NCBI RefSeq assembly: GCF_900496995.4
Contig: NC_044004.1
Location: 77,383,538 to 77,447,537 of the forward strand
Reading direction: 5' to 3'
Source of the DNA: Aquila chrysaetos chrysaetos
Taxonomy: Eukaryota; Chordata; Aves; Accipitriformes; Accipitridae
DNA: 64,000 nucleotides
The notes under the pieces are model-generated. The model did not search any database. It was given only the letters and a program-made list of their open reading frames with translations, and was not told where the DNA came from. A program made the translations under genes and the position numbers. Of this stretch, positions 39,500-51,311 are shown one piece after another (position 1 is the first letter of the stretch; every line of letters begins with the position of its first letter).

Positions 39500-39770
39500 T
39501 GGTAATGAGTGAGCTGACTAGGGGATGTGCCCTGCTGGACCCATTACTACCAAGGAAGAATTGGTCAAAAATGTGAAGGTCAAGGGCAGCCATAGCTGCA
39601 GTGAGCATGAGACTGTGAAGTTGAAAATCCTGAGAGAAGTGAGCAAGACAAACAGTAGAATCACAGCCCTGGACTCTAGGAGAGTGGATTTCAGATTATT
39701 CACAGATTTGCTGGGCAGGATCCCATGGGAGACTGGCCTGGAGGCCAACAAGCCTAAGCAAGCTAGTTGA
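39500..39770 (+). pseudogene. CR1 ORF2 endonuclease C-terminal remnant
   Basis: The frame from 39525 to 39770 (81 codons) matches the end of the CR1 AP-type endonuclease and the start of the linker to the reverse transcriptase. It has a KEELV-KNVKVKGS-type segment, then the position of the catalytic SDH motif, then a DSRRVDFRLF segment and a PWET segment typical of the linker. The SDH motif reads SEH (Glu codon 39603-39605), so the catalytic Asp is replaced. The N-terminal three quarters of the endonuclease are absent: only about 120 bases separate this part from the ORF1 esterase remnant, where an intact element would have about a kilobase. Confidence 0.88.
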
Positions 39771-39771
39771 T

Positions 39772-40020
39772 ATGGCAGGACACCCTACTCAAAGCACAAA
39801 AAAATGGACCAAAATGAGGTGCAGAAAGTTGAGCAGGGACAGCACAGGGTCAGCATGGAGGAGTGGGGAACTCCTGACTGAGTTCAAACGCAAAAAGCAC
39901 ACAGAAAGAGGAAGCTGGGAGGGGCTACTTGGGAGAATATGGCGACATTGCTCAAGCAGGCAGGGATGGAGCTGGGAAAACCAGACCTGATCTGGAGTTG
40001 AAACTAGAGCTAAGTTAGAC
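39772..40020 (+). pseudogene. CR1 ORF2 linker remnant (frameshifted)
   Basis: This stretch corresponds to the basic linker between the endonuclease and reverse transcriptase of CR1 ORF2. The frame reaching 39990 gives LLTEFKRKKH, matching the usual LLDKLKRKK-type segment. The homology then moves to another frame near 39925-39935, where it gives GEYGDIAQAGRDG followed by LELKLELS and a stop at about 40015. One frameshift and one stop are therefore visible. Downstream homology resumes at a much later point in the protein, so a large deletion lies at about 40020-40030. Confidence 0.85.
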
Positions 40021-40025
40021 ATGAA

Positions 40026-40345
40026 CTGCGTAAGTTGATAAAGAAGCGGGTGGAAAATTGGCTGGATCTCCAGGCTCACAGAGCTGACGTCCAGCTGGTG
40101 GCTAGTTACTAGCAGCATCTTTCAAGGATTGATATTGGGGCCAATACTGTTTACTAACGACATGGCTGATGGGGCAGAGCTCATTCTCAGCAAGTCTGTA
40201 GACTACATAGGCCATACTAGGGGGAGTGGCTGACATGTTGGAAGGTCGGGCTGCTGCTCAGAGAGCCCTTGACAGGCTGGAGAAATGGACTAACAGGAAC
40301 TTCACGAAGTTCAAAAAAAGTCAAAAGCAGAGTCCTGCATCTAGA
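40026..40345 (+). pseudogene. CR1 reverse transcriptase late palm/thumb remnant
   Basis: From 40026 the sequence encodes KLIKKRVENWL, matching the segment just before the RT template-grip region. After a frame change, the frame 40090-40233 gives WWLVTSSIFQGLILGPILF, the familiar VTSGVPQGSILGP-type block, followed by NDMADGAE and an SKS-VDY segment. The last corresponds to the catalytic F/YADD motif, which reads SVDY here (40195-40206), so an essential Asp is gone. Beyond the stop at 40231-40233, homology continues as RLEKWTNRNFTKF up to about 40310, ending near 40345. The fingers and first palm motif, which lie before this part in an intact element, are absent. Confidence 0.9.
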
Positions 40346-41035
40346 ATGAAATAACTTTCTACAGCAGTACAGGCAGGGGGTTGACCTGACAAAAAGTAGC
40401 TCCACAGAAAAGGATTTGGAGGTCCTGACAACAGCAACATGAGCCAGCAGTGTGCCCTCGTGGCAAGGAAAGCCAACAGCACCTTGGGCTGCCAGCAGAT
40501 CTAGGAAAGTGACTGCTCCCTTCTCTTGGGACCTTGTGAGACCTTACCTGGACTGCTGTGTCCGGTTTTGGGCCCCCTCAGTACAAGAAAGGAATTGACA
40601 TATTCAAGTGAGTCCTGCAGAGGCCACCCAAAGGCACAGAGGGCTGGAGTGTTTGCCAGACTGAAAGAGATGGCTTTGTTCAGCCTTACAAAAAGAAGAC
40701 TAAGGGGACCCCTCACTGCCATCTGCAACTACCTGATCAGAGACTATAGAGAAGACCAAGCTAAACTCTTCTCAGAGGTTAGCACAAAGATAGACTGAAA
40801 AATGATGAACACAAGTTGGAACACCAGAAGTTTAAACCAGATATAAGGAAAACTTTTTTAATCACAAGGGTGATCATACACTGGAACAAATTGCCCAGAG
40901 AGGTTGAGGAATCTCCATGCTTGGAGACACTCAAAACTTGACTGAACCAGCCCTGAGCAACCTGGTCTAGCTGGACCTGGTTTGAGCAGCGAGATTGCTC
41001 TCATTCTCTGGAGGTCCTTTCCATCCTATGGTACA
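40346..41035 (+). repeat. CR1 ORF2 C-terminal region and 3' UTR
   Basis: Nucleotide similarity to CR1 is strong here. One block reads like the conserved ORF2 end (ATGAGCCAGCAGTGTGCCCT at about 40440, a TGTGTCCGGTTTTGGGC segment at about 40556). Another matches the 3' region, with ATAAGGAAAACTTTTT, GCCCAGAGAGGTTGAGGAAT and CTCCATGCTTGGAGACACTC, followed by the diverged end AGCAACCTGGTCTAGCTGGA and GGAGGTCCTTTCCATCCTATG (broken near 41030). This 3' part is what most truncated CR1 copies keep, and it fixes the + orientation. A 90-codon open frame at 40526-40798 lies inside it and is only element sequence. Confidence 0.93.
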
Positions 41036-44000
41036 TGTATTGCGTACATTCCCTGTCTAGTGAATTCTTTTACTTCTTTAATCAGTGGAACAATTTCATC
41101 ATAACCACCAAATATTTCAAGAATAATACCAAAGGTAAGCAGCCAGCAATGTTATATGTGTTTTCACTTTCATCAAAGACAACAAGACAAAAAAAAAAAA
41201 ACAGTCAAGAGAAAGCAGGTATCTTTCAAGAAGCTGTGCTACAGATAATCTAGCAGGTTTCTTTACCTTCTTCTGCAGACAGGGGAATGGTAGCTGCTGA
41301 GTGATGTCCAATGAGATTAATAACATGTATGCTGACAGATGCTCAAAGTGTCAAAGGATGATTCCCAGAAATACTGTATAAAACTACTGGGGATAATTGT
41401 TATCTGATAAGTTACTGCAGATTACCAATTAGCTGCATATGACACACTGAATCCATCAGATTTCCTATTTGTAAACTCTAGAGGATTCTGTAATTGATAG
41501 TTTAAATGCATCATTGATCAAAATGATGCTCTATCTAGGACAAATGCACTGAAACAGCTAGTTAACAGGAAAAAATAGTATTTTAGACAATAAAATGCTG
41601 ATGGCATAATTAAAGGAATTAAATATTGTGCTTGGACTTCAAAATCAAATAGAAGTAAAGTTTTATCCCAAAATGTGAAATGGAAGATGCAAATACATTT
41701 TCTATTAAAAAATAGAAATTGCTAAGAATCAAAACTACTTTTTGCCTTATACTATGCCATTAAAAGGCGAAAATGCTGACTTTTTTTCTTTTTTGATAGT
41801 AACAATATTCACAGCAGCCAAAGTTTTGAGAAAAGGTACTTAATACCAACCTTCTGAACGTGTTCTTAGACTTCAATGTACAATCCTTAACTATTAAGAA
41901 AGAAAACTACAATAATGTTCGCATTTTAATGACAGAGGGCAAGATGGTAAAATTTCACTGTTTTTTAACACATTCTAAAGTTGTTCATATCTAGTGGGTT
42001 TGACTTTTGTTTCTAACATTTTTTTGCCTGAATATAGATTCTTTCCAGGGCCAGCAGTAATTTATACCACTTGAATAAGGTATATCAGGGATCTCAGGTA
42101 CGGGAGGAACAAGTGTGGCAGAACTGGTTTTTTACCATGACCTTCTCCCAGTTATCCACGCTCATCGTCACATGTCAAATTTGGAGAGAACAACTACAAT
42201 TGTCACAAGAGACCACTGACAAGAAAATGCGTGCATGAGCTTTCTCCCATCAGAGTGCTTACTTATGCAACAGAGAACTTTAAGGCAATGTAGAGACACA
42301 CTCCACACCTAGAAATTTTAGTAGATCAAAGGGAGTCTAAGAGGATGTCTTACAAACTCTTCACCACTATCATTGACCTGAAAACGAAGTCCTGGATTTC
42401 CATCTTGGACTTCTTGAAATTATTGGGTCTGGTAAATCGGGTAACATGCTGAAATCGGAAATGATTTGACATTCTTCATTTGAAATGAAGAAGTGATATT
42501 TGGCTAGAAGTAATGGGAGGCCCATTCTATGGCTAGAAAGGTGACTTCTAGTTGCAGAAAACTGCCAATATGCAAATCTTGCAACCTTTGCAAGCAAGAT
42601 GCAAGACTGCAAGATGATTACATCCTGGAATTTGTAGCATGCAATCTGTCCATTTTAGATCATCTACCAAAATACCACTTCTGAAAAGCAGGCAGCATGT
42701 ATCACAATGGTTAGTAAAAATTTAAATCATTTACCACACTTAGAGGAAACCAGAATTGTTTCATTTGTGTCAGATAAGAAAAAGTAGAGCAGCAAAGGAG
42801 AGGTTTCCTTATGAGGGGGCGAGCAAAGGAATGCATTTGAAAGAAGATGTAGGATCTGTCAGATGGGCAGGCTAGAGATTGGTTTTAAGCGAAAGGGGAG
42901 GTAGCACACTAATATAACTGTATGAAATCCACCTTCTTTACAAGGAAACAAACAAAAACAAAAGAAAGAGACCAACAAACATAAAAGTGCACACTGTCAT
43001 CTGTGCTGACTGTTTGGCTCCTAATAAATGACCTGAGCTTTCTGCAACACCAGAGCACTCACCAGTTTGAAAGTCCCAAATCTTTTCCAGGAGCTGTTTT
43101 CTTTATTTCTGTTGCACTCAAATCCACTTAACATGGCACTGTGATAAACACCACTTTCACTCAAGTTGTCCTGATGGCCAGTAAACTTAGTGCCAGGTGC
43201 TTTCAAAATATAGTAAATAATTGTCTGTCTCACCTACTTAAGAAGCAGAGCCTGCCATGTTTTCCTAACATACCTGCTGGTTTGCTGCTCTTATTTGGTT
43301 GTTTAGTTCTGTTCGCTATTAAACACAGCCAGTGGTTTAATAAAATTTTAAGCATTTTACATAGTACTCAATTAAACAGCTACAAAAGACATGAAATGAC
43401 TCAAACTCCCAGATTAGTAAGTGTCTTCAGAAGGGCCTGAAATCATAAAGGTCTGATCTGAACAGAACCATCATGCTGGAGTTAAGGTTAGGTATGGGTT
43501 TAAAGTCAGGTATGCCAAGGTAGACTGGTCAACCTGACTAATGATAGGCGTGACATAAACAGTGGTTTCTGACCTAGCTAACATGGGGTACATGAGGCTG
43601 TTTATAATTTTTTTTTTTTGTCTTGGAGTGAGATAGATGTAGTGGAAAACATTTTCAATTTTGTGGGATTTGTGGATAATAAGAACAATCTGCTAATATA
43701 AGTATACTGGAATTTGTCATAGAGCAAAAGGTGAAAAAAACAGATCCAGAAGAAGTCTCTAAGACAGCTTAAAGCTCATTGTTGGTGTCCGTATGAGACA
43801 GACGTGTTTGCAAGATGTTCTAGTTTGCAAGTTCTAGATGTTCCTGGACTAAAGTAAACGTTCAGATTAAAGCTGAGACCTTCTTGGGAATGAGGTGGCT
43901 GCTCCGCTGAGGAGAGACTCACAGACACAGTTTACAATGCCAGCTGGTTTATACCACTGCTCAGCATCATATCTGGGGTTAGCAGCACTGACAGGGTCCT

Positions 44001-44582
44001 GCTTTGGGTTAGGCTTTGCACAGCACTAGGATTTCTGCCATGCTGAACCAGATCCACAGCACCTGACCTCGATTTAGGACTGGTGCTTGCATGTGATGGC
44101 AGCCTATATTTATTCTGTTTCCTTTTCTTTTTTTTTCAACAAAGTAGGTATGTGAGAGCTTCTGTAACAGAGGTTGCTAATAACAGAGTGCACACCTCTT
44201 CTTAATCAACACAAGGATTGTTACAGGAAGACAAATCTTATTTCATCTAAATACTCTATCTAAAGAAACAGTTGAATAAAATCAAGAATTGATCCAAAGT
44301 TTACATGAAATTCAAACACTATTGTAAATCTGGCTTTGAAAGTGTTGATTTGTCAGTGTTCTTAGACAGATTTTTCTCTAACCCAACTCATGAATTTGAA
44401 GATGAGCTTTCAGTCCAAATGAGGACTTTCGTGTTGCAAGACCTTTACCTCATTCAGTTTGACAGAAAATGGGCGAGTATTACAAAACATGCTCTTTGTC
44501 AGTAAGCAGAAAATGACCTGGTCAGAGAAAATACTGGCAGTAATTTTCAAAGGACTCTTAAAGACACTTAGGTTATGTCTAA
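41036..44582. other. Unique non-coding sequence
   Basis: AT-rich, with A12 near 41190 and T12 at 43608. Small direct repeats occur at 42575-42617 (GCAAGATG words) and 43806-43851 (GTTTGCAAG). No frame of interest. Confidence 0.55.
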
Positions 44583-44630
44583 GTGACCTCAGTGACTGAG
44601 AGGACTCTGTGACCTCAGAGTGACTCTGGA
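44583..44630 (+). repeat. Short imperfect direct repeat
   Basis: GTGACCTCAGTGAC recurs 26 bases later as GTGACCTCAGAGTGAC, with GGACTCT and GACTCTGG parts also shared. It sits at the left edge of the GC-rich block at 44640. Confidence 0.7.
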
Positions 44631-44639
44631 AAACGCTTT

Positions 44640-45130
44640 CGCAAGTCGGAATGAGAGTTTCTGTGCACCTCCCCAGAACAAGCATCCAAATTGGAACAAC
44701 TGAGCGAACCCAGGACCGTGGGCCTGGCAGGCACCTTACAGAAGCCACACGCCATATGGGAGGGGACTGGACGGGTAGGGCCGCAGCTGGCAGGAGCAGT
44801 CTTTTACCATGGGCAGTGGTGACACACCAGTGATGGACACAAGCAGGCCAGGACATCAGACAGAGGGCCTGTTGCCTCTGAGGAGCAGTCTGGCGGCCTT
44901 TTGCTGAGACAGCCCCCCATCTCAGTTCAACGTGGTCAGCTGCCTTATTGGAGACTTGGCTCCGGTGATTCCATATACCCAACACCCACACCTATCCCAG
45001 GGGCATCCCCTGCAGCAGCCACCATAGCTATCTGCTACTTGGGGCATCAGCCAGATCCCCATCCTCGTGGGAGGGCTCCTAACCTGGGCTCTCTCTGCAC
45101 CCACCACAGTTCTTGTCTTGTCCCCCAGGA
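44640..45130. other. GC-rich block of unknown origin
   Basis: This block is clearly more GC-rich than its AT-rich surroundings, and the change is fairly abrupt at both ends. Open frames of 193 codons (-, 44410-44991) and 121 codons (+, 44901-45266) overlap in it. Neither protein shows a motif, repeat pattern or family likeness that I recognise, and Pro, Arg, Ser and Trp are over-represented as expected from GC-rich DNA read at random. It may be a decayed repeat such as a solo LTR, a small regulatory block, or an unrecognised exon. I found no matched ends to prove an insertion. Confidence 0.4.
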
Positions 45131-46121
45131 AGTTGGACGGTCCTATGGCTGTCCATCACTAATTTTTATCATCTGGATGATGCTAATCAACAAGGCAGAG
45201 AATGGAGTAACTGTTTTAATTTTTATTTTTTTTTTAAGTGGAGCTACTGTAGTTGCAAGTTACTGATCAACCTCTATAATTAACTCTATATCATTTTCCC
45301 TTGCAGCCATTTAGCACAAAGTGAACTCATGCTTTTAAAAAAGACACAGGGATGACTGTCCATCAAAAACAATAGCCAGCATCGGAAAAGAATGGCTACC
45401 CCCTTTTGGTTAGAGACAAACCTCACTCAAGTGAAAAAAAGACTGTAACAGTTTTAGTGCCGTAATAAACTAAAGTTATATTGCAGTGCTGTCTGCAGTG
45501 CCTAGTAAAAGAAAGCACCCCCATCTACCAGGGTAGACCCCTGTCTCCATATAAATGCTTACTAAAAACCTAAATCACCTTAAAGGAAGGATTTTACTGT
45601 CCTCCTGCTAATGAGCTTTATGAGCCATTTGCTCAATTCAATTCTGTGTCTTGTCAAGAGCACTGGCTGTATACTACACTTGTCAGCATTTGTTCTCACC
45701 TTCCATTCAGTTGTATATTTTTATACATTGACAGCTTCTATCATCAAATTTAATGACCTCTTTTAGACAAAGAAATAATTGACTGCTGAGATCTTCTTTT
45801 ATTTGCAGTAACCCTAACAAACCTATTTCTCAGCAAGCCCTCAGACAATTAAAAAGCACGTTCAATTTCTATAGAACAGACGTGATGCAGAAACCATCTA
45901 CATGGCACCAGGACAGGTGCATAAGGATGAGACACAGAGGTTACTGACTTTTTTTTTTAAATAATAATTTCTTTAATCTTAGTCCCATTCATTTCACTGC
46001 CTTCAATCAAAACACATCTTCTGCAAAAGTTTTTATACTAAACAAATTTCTCCATGAGCCTGAATCACATCTTACACACAGTCAGTTCCTTTGAAACATT
46101 TTTTCTGTTTCCATTTCATCT

Positions 46122-46122
<1 letters not shown>

Positions 46123-46164
<42 letters not shown>
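46123..46164 (+). repeat. Poly(A) tract, 42 nt
   Basis: An uninterrupted run of 42 A. Upstream sequence (about 46000-46122) has no AATAAA within the last 30 bases and no gene likeness that I recognise, and I could not find a matching direct repeat on the two sides. It could be the tail of an old retroposed copy or an expanded homopolymer. Confidence 0.95.
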
Positions 46165-46168
<4 letters not shown>

Positions 46169-47183
46169 AGGTTTGGTGAGACTTGTTTCCAATTTTGTAA
46201 CAAGCATTTCTAATATTCCTTGTTTTCCATGTTAGCATATGTTTTCCTCTTGAAACTTACACAAGGCAATGCAGACCCTGGGAATATCCATGTATTTGTA
46301 TCAGGACAAGGTCACCTTTGGATATGCAAGCTTCAAGAGTCAATGATGTCACACAAAATAAATGTACAGAGTGTAGATTACAGTTATTATGATTACTGGT
46401 TATGAAAGGAAAGGTGTCATTTCCATCACTAGCAGGGAATCCAGTACCTGAAGGAATGGAAACTCTAATACTAGATGTAATTAAGCAAAATGTACCTCAC
46501 AGAATTGAGTCAAGATTTGGGAACCATTAAAAGCAGAACAATGCGTGCTACTTTAGAAATGTATTCCCATGGTAGCATAAATGACTAGCACTGAAGCGTC
46601 GCAGATCATGACGGAAGATATCTGAGAAATCTCTTCGCTTATTTTGATGTATAGCCCATTTCCTCAAATGCAGATTTTTGGTAACAGTTTTTAAAGCCAC
46701 TAAGGAGAATTTCCCAAGGGAAATGCATACAGGTCTACTTGTTCTCAACAAAATCTTTAGGGCGGGGAGCAGATACAATGCTTGCAAAGACTGTTTTGTA
46801 ATAAAAGCATTTCTGTTGCCTGTGCGTGTTCCCAGCCAGTGGAACACACTTTGGAACAGGTCTCTACTAGACAGCAGGGGTGGAACAAGGTTTTGCAAAA
46901 GAAAGAGTTGGTTCCTGAAACTAAGAATGTCTTGTGAATAACTGATCTACCACCAAAGAAAAGGAAATGGAAGGGGAGGTAGCTTCTTCAGGCTTTGTTG
47001 TAATGCTAATTTGAGATTTAACTCTCCAAAAGAGGAAATGTGTCTACTCCATGGTACAGCTTCTATGGAGTGGAGAATTTAACATACATTTAAAACACAG
47101 CAATTTCACAGATTGGCGTGCAGTGTTCTTTGTTACACCACTCATGGGGTCATGAAAAAAACCATGCTGAACAACCATATTAA

Positions 47184-47468
47184 GCCAGAAGTCAATTTAA
47201 TGCCTATGTCCAGCTTGGTTGTGAAGCCACTGTAGATCGTATCTTTGGCTTATCACATGATGCTATCCGAGATGGACAAGAATCTGGTTTGCACCATGTT
47301 ATTTTTACCACTTATACTGGCAGTGATTCAGATCTCGATTGTGTCACCTGTATTACATGTCCACAGAAACAAAAATACGAGCTAAATACCCCTATGCCGA
47401 CTGTAAAGAGCTGGTTCTCAAGCAAGCAGAAGGGCTCTCATGCAAAGGACAACCTGCACCTGCTCTGA
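47184..47468 (+). other. Open frame without an early ATG, unrecognised
   Basis: After a stop at 47181-47183 the frame stays open for 94 codons to TGA at 47466-47468. The conceptual peptide has an ordinary, varied composition, including a CVTCITC cysteine cluster, unlike the low-complexity or GC-driven frames elsewhere. I do not recognise it and see no strong splice sites at its ends, so it may be chance, a decayed exon or an old element fragment. Confidence 0.15.
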
Positions 47469-50400
47469 CAATAACCCTTCCAGTCACAGGGCGCTAAACA
47501 ACACTGAGAAGACGGCCCCAGGAGGTGATAATAATTTGCTTCCACAGCGTGATGTTGCCACGTGAAGCGTGCAGGTAAGATAGGCTGCAACCCTTCCCTG
47601 GGAACTTTCTCACTGGAGCAGCTACACGCTGCCCCACCACGTTACACAACCTTTGCACTGTTCCTCAGCACTCGAGTCTGGCACAGAACACTAACCTGTA
47701 TGTCACCTCACAGCTTATCACACCAGCTGGCAGAGAGGCTCCTGAGTTACACCACTCCCTTGAATCTTGTGATGGCCTGCAAAGTGAACATACGTTCCCC
47801 ACCTGACCTCTTATTCGCTTGCTGGAAATGCAGGTGACAATGTACAATGCAGCTTCACATATCTAATAAATACATAACTAGCACTAGAGCTACAGTATAC
47901 AATAAATGCATTTTGATTCAAGACTTGCATCTTTTACAGCAACTATTCAAGACTGGCAACATTGCAGAAAATGCATCATCTCTTAGCAGGAATTACATTT
48001 AATCAGTGGAAGAAGTGTAGCTTGTAAAAAAAAGGACAAAGAGAAGTAATGGAAATGCTCTTTCAAAAGCTGAATTCAGGTACGAGAAAACTATCTTGCA
48101 GTTAATTTTGGCTGTAAACATATAGTTACCTGATGGAATCCTTGCACATGCATTCTGTATTGTTTTCATGCAACGTGTACCTGTTTAGCAAAGAAGGAAA
48201 TATATTTATTGTTAGTTAATAAACCAGCCTAACTTCATGCCCTTCTACTTAACCCAAACAGTCGAGCTGAACTCCTTAAAACAGTTCCTGCAAGTTTCAA
48301 GACAAGAAAATGTACTTGTTTATCTTTTAAAGTACCTGAGACCTGAATTCAGCCCAAACTCTTTCAAAGTACTACAGAAGCCTGAAGGCTGGCCCAGGTA
48401 GTAGGTGATCTTTATGTGTTTCCAAACCTCACAACTAATAAGCACAAGATATGAAAATCCTTTTCTTCGTCTGGTCTGTTTTCGTAAGTTTTTGGGAGAG
48501 TTCTGTGGGGCTTTTTTTCACTGGGACCCTGCAGATCTTTTTATTAGAAAGTCTCTGGCCACACAATTGTCTCCAGATCACCACGAAATGTCGGCAGACA
48601 CCTACTCAGAGAACGTGCAGTTATTCCATCCGTGCGTCTCTTCAGCTGTGCAGTATGTAGCTCCTTCATACCATGCTCACTTAGCCAGTGCCTTACATAA
48701 GCTCCCCAGGTCTCCAAGTACTTGAGTCTATTTGACCTAAATAAATACCCAATTCCGCCACCTTCAAGCAGACCACAAAAGTTTTCCGATGTGCCTCTTC
48801 TCATAGTATAGTACTACATTCAGTAAAGGTGGCAGAATCCAACCCGAAGAAGCTCAGCCATGCATATCACAGATGGACAACTGAACTTTGCTGAGAACTC
48901 TCTCTGAAAGCTCTCTCTAAATTTACCCTGTTCTCTACCTTCAACCAATCAATGACTGATTGGTATAATGCCACCCTCATTTTTATCACTGCCAATAAAG
49001 CCTACTGTGAACCGAGATTGTGCTATGTTACAGACCATCTAATTATTTGCTCTGCACTTCCTCCGGTGCTTGAGCTCTGTGTGACAAAGCAAAACCCATG
49101 CACGCTACAGCCAGTTGCTGTAGAGTATCTGAAGTCACTAATTTTTTTTCCCTAAGGAGTTAAACACAAACATCAGCATTTACAGAAATGGGTGCAAAGT
49201 CCCAGCCCTTCCATCTCCTCTCTGCTTTGAACACCAGTTTGGTTGTTAGATTGAAAATTTCAGCAATAGTATTTGTCCACCTTACTAATATCTTGAAGGC
49301 CTTAATTTAAACTCCATAAAACAAGCCAGGCTTCATGGAGCAGCAAAGTGCTCTTTACTCTCTTGTGTAACAAAATAGACTCATGAATGATTATACCAAT
49401 TATAATGAAAATCCTACGTGCTATGAATTTAAGATAGGAAATACAGCACTAAAATAAGATAGTATCTCCTACTGTAATTCCTTTCCCTGAGGACTTTGCT
49501 GCTCTAGGCCCAAAAAAATAAATGACAGGCAATGCTGTTACACCCTCTCTTATATTGCTACCTAGCATTCACTTTGCAAGTTTATAGTTTTTCCTTATGC
49601 CTTTTAATTCTGATATTTTTTTTTCCCAAAACATTAACAAGATTTTCTTACAGGTACATACAATTTGTTACATATGTGGTGGTATCAGTATGGTGTAAAA
49701 AGCACAGAGTTATGAAAGTTCATATTGCACACAAAGACAGAGCAAAGGCAACATAGATTCATCTACTCTGACCCCAAGTCTTTCATCAGAAAGCCTTCCT
49801 TTCCTCTGGGGCATCGTGCTCACGTAGGTACATTCTGGATTTGGTCCATGACCTTTTTCCAGTCTTGTTTCTGTCACAATCACACTGCTTCACCAAATAT
49901 ACTTGCCATCGGAACAGACCTTTTCTTCAACAGCAAGCATTCAGGATGTCTTGTGAAGAAGTCTAGGGGCAAAGCGTCGTGAAAATTTTGGAGAAATCCT
50001 AACCCTATTAAAATCAATGCTATCTTTACCATGAACTTCAACACTGTTGGGATAAGCCCTCTCTTGATTTATGACATTGTTTTGATGATGAGTATTCCTG
50101 AAAGGAGATTTTGCGAAGTAGCCAATCAAAATCATATGTCAGTCCAGCTTTGGTCATGATTTTTCCCTAATTTCCATAAAATGACTCAAGATTTGAGTTT
50201 CTGCAGAAAAAATAAATCAGGAAATTTTGCCTTAGTTTTAGGTTTCACTGGAAAAGTTACACTCAACTTTGGTATGGCATTGTTTGCTTAAAAAACATTC
50301 TTTCTGAATTCCACCACACTTTTTTTTTCCCTCTAAAGAGTTTTAGGTCATTCTTGCTAGAGACGAGTGGATTTCATCAAGCTGTAGAAGTACTTTGATG

Positions 50401-51290
50401 GTCTGGAGTGTATTTTACCGGGTCATGGATTTGCTGCCTATAACATTTGCTTAAGGAGCATGTCATCACATCTCAAACAAAAACAGTACTGTCATTTGAG
50501 CACTTTTATCAGGCTTTGCTGTCCTGGAATGCAATGAACCACAAAACTTGTTACGTACACTTTTAAATTATTACTTTACTGGGACAAGTGAATGAAGTTA
50601 AATTTGTATTTTGGGCTGCTTTGCTGTTTTTCTGGCTGCCAGAACTGTGAAGTTTTAGGCTGTGGTGGTTGGCGGGTAGAGCTCGCTTGCCAGTTTTCTT
50701 TTGCCATATGTACGTTTGTGTGTGTGGTTTGGTGTCTGCGTGGTAGGTTTTTTTAGTTTGCTTGTTTGACTTTTGTACTGTGAGCTATTGGATCCTTATT
50801 CAGTCTGGGTTCTGCCGTCACATGGAGCTGCGAGACCCACAGACGGCATCATGGACAGGGTGAAGGTGGCAAATAAAAACAGAGAGCCTTAAGTTTCCTA
50901 CGGTATCCGCTCTACTGAGAATCTTTAGATTGTGTCTAAAAGACATACGAGCGTCTCTAAAAACTCAGAAATAATCTATTCAGAGCACTATGCCACTCCA
51001 TTCCAGAGCTGCTTATAATTGTCAATATATCTTCCAGTCTCTTTACCTAAGAATATTCTGAGAAACCAGCAGAATAAATAATCAGGGTTTACTCTGAATA
51101 TAACAACATCAACTTATATTTATACAAAAGTTAGAGGCAGGGCATCTCCCCTTTTAGTGCAGATGAATTATTTAAAAGGGAGGAGGGGTGAGATAGGATC
51201 ATAACCAAAGTACGTGCCTTATCAAAATTGTCAGGGCTTTTACATTCCATTTCCTTGTGATAAGACTCTTGTGCTGAGCTGGTATTCGGA

Positions 51291-51311
51291 AGTGAGCCCA
51301 AAGGGCTCACT
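51291..51311. repeat. 9-bp stem, 3-nt loop hairpin
   Basis: AGTGAGCCC and GGGCTCACT pair perfectly around AAA. In bacteria this would look like a terminator stem; here there is no gene beside it and no reason to give it that role. Confidence 0.85.

Larger units (their letters stand above)
39240..41035 (+). mobile_element. CR1 non-LTR retrotransposon, internally deleted and degenerate
   Basis: This is a fossil CR1 LINE in sense orientation. In order it keeps part of the ORF1 esterase domain, the C-terminal end of the ORF2 endonuclease, the linker before the reverse transcriptase, the late palm of the reverse transcriptase, and the conserved 3' region. I identified each piece by translating it and comparing it with remembered CR1 protein and DNA patterns. 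The total is about 1.8 kb against roughly 4.5 kb for a full CR1, and the missing material is internal as well as 5'. Frameshifts, stops and substituted catalytic residues show that it is inactive. The 3' end fades near 41035 without the short tandem octamer tail typical of CR1, which suggests age. The left edge is uncertain: CR1-like sequence may begin as early as about 39100. The family call is secure; the subfamily is not determined. Confidence 0.93.

Noticed and set aside
39525-40798. Frames of 72-90 codons as separate genes
   Set aside because: They are fragments of the CR1 element, not host genes.
44410-44991. 193-codon - open frame
   Set aside because: No recognisable motif; spans the edge of a GC-rich block with competing frames on the + strand.
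51291-51311. Bacterial-type terminator hairpin
   Set aside because: The window is vertebrate-like, there is no adjacent gene, and no U tract follows.
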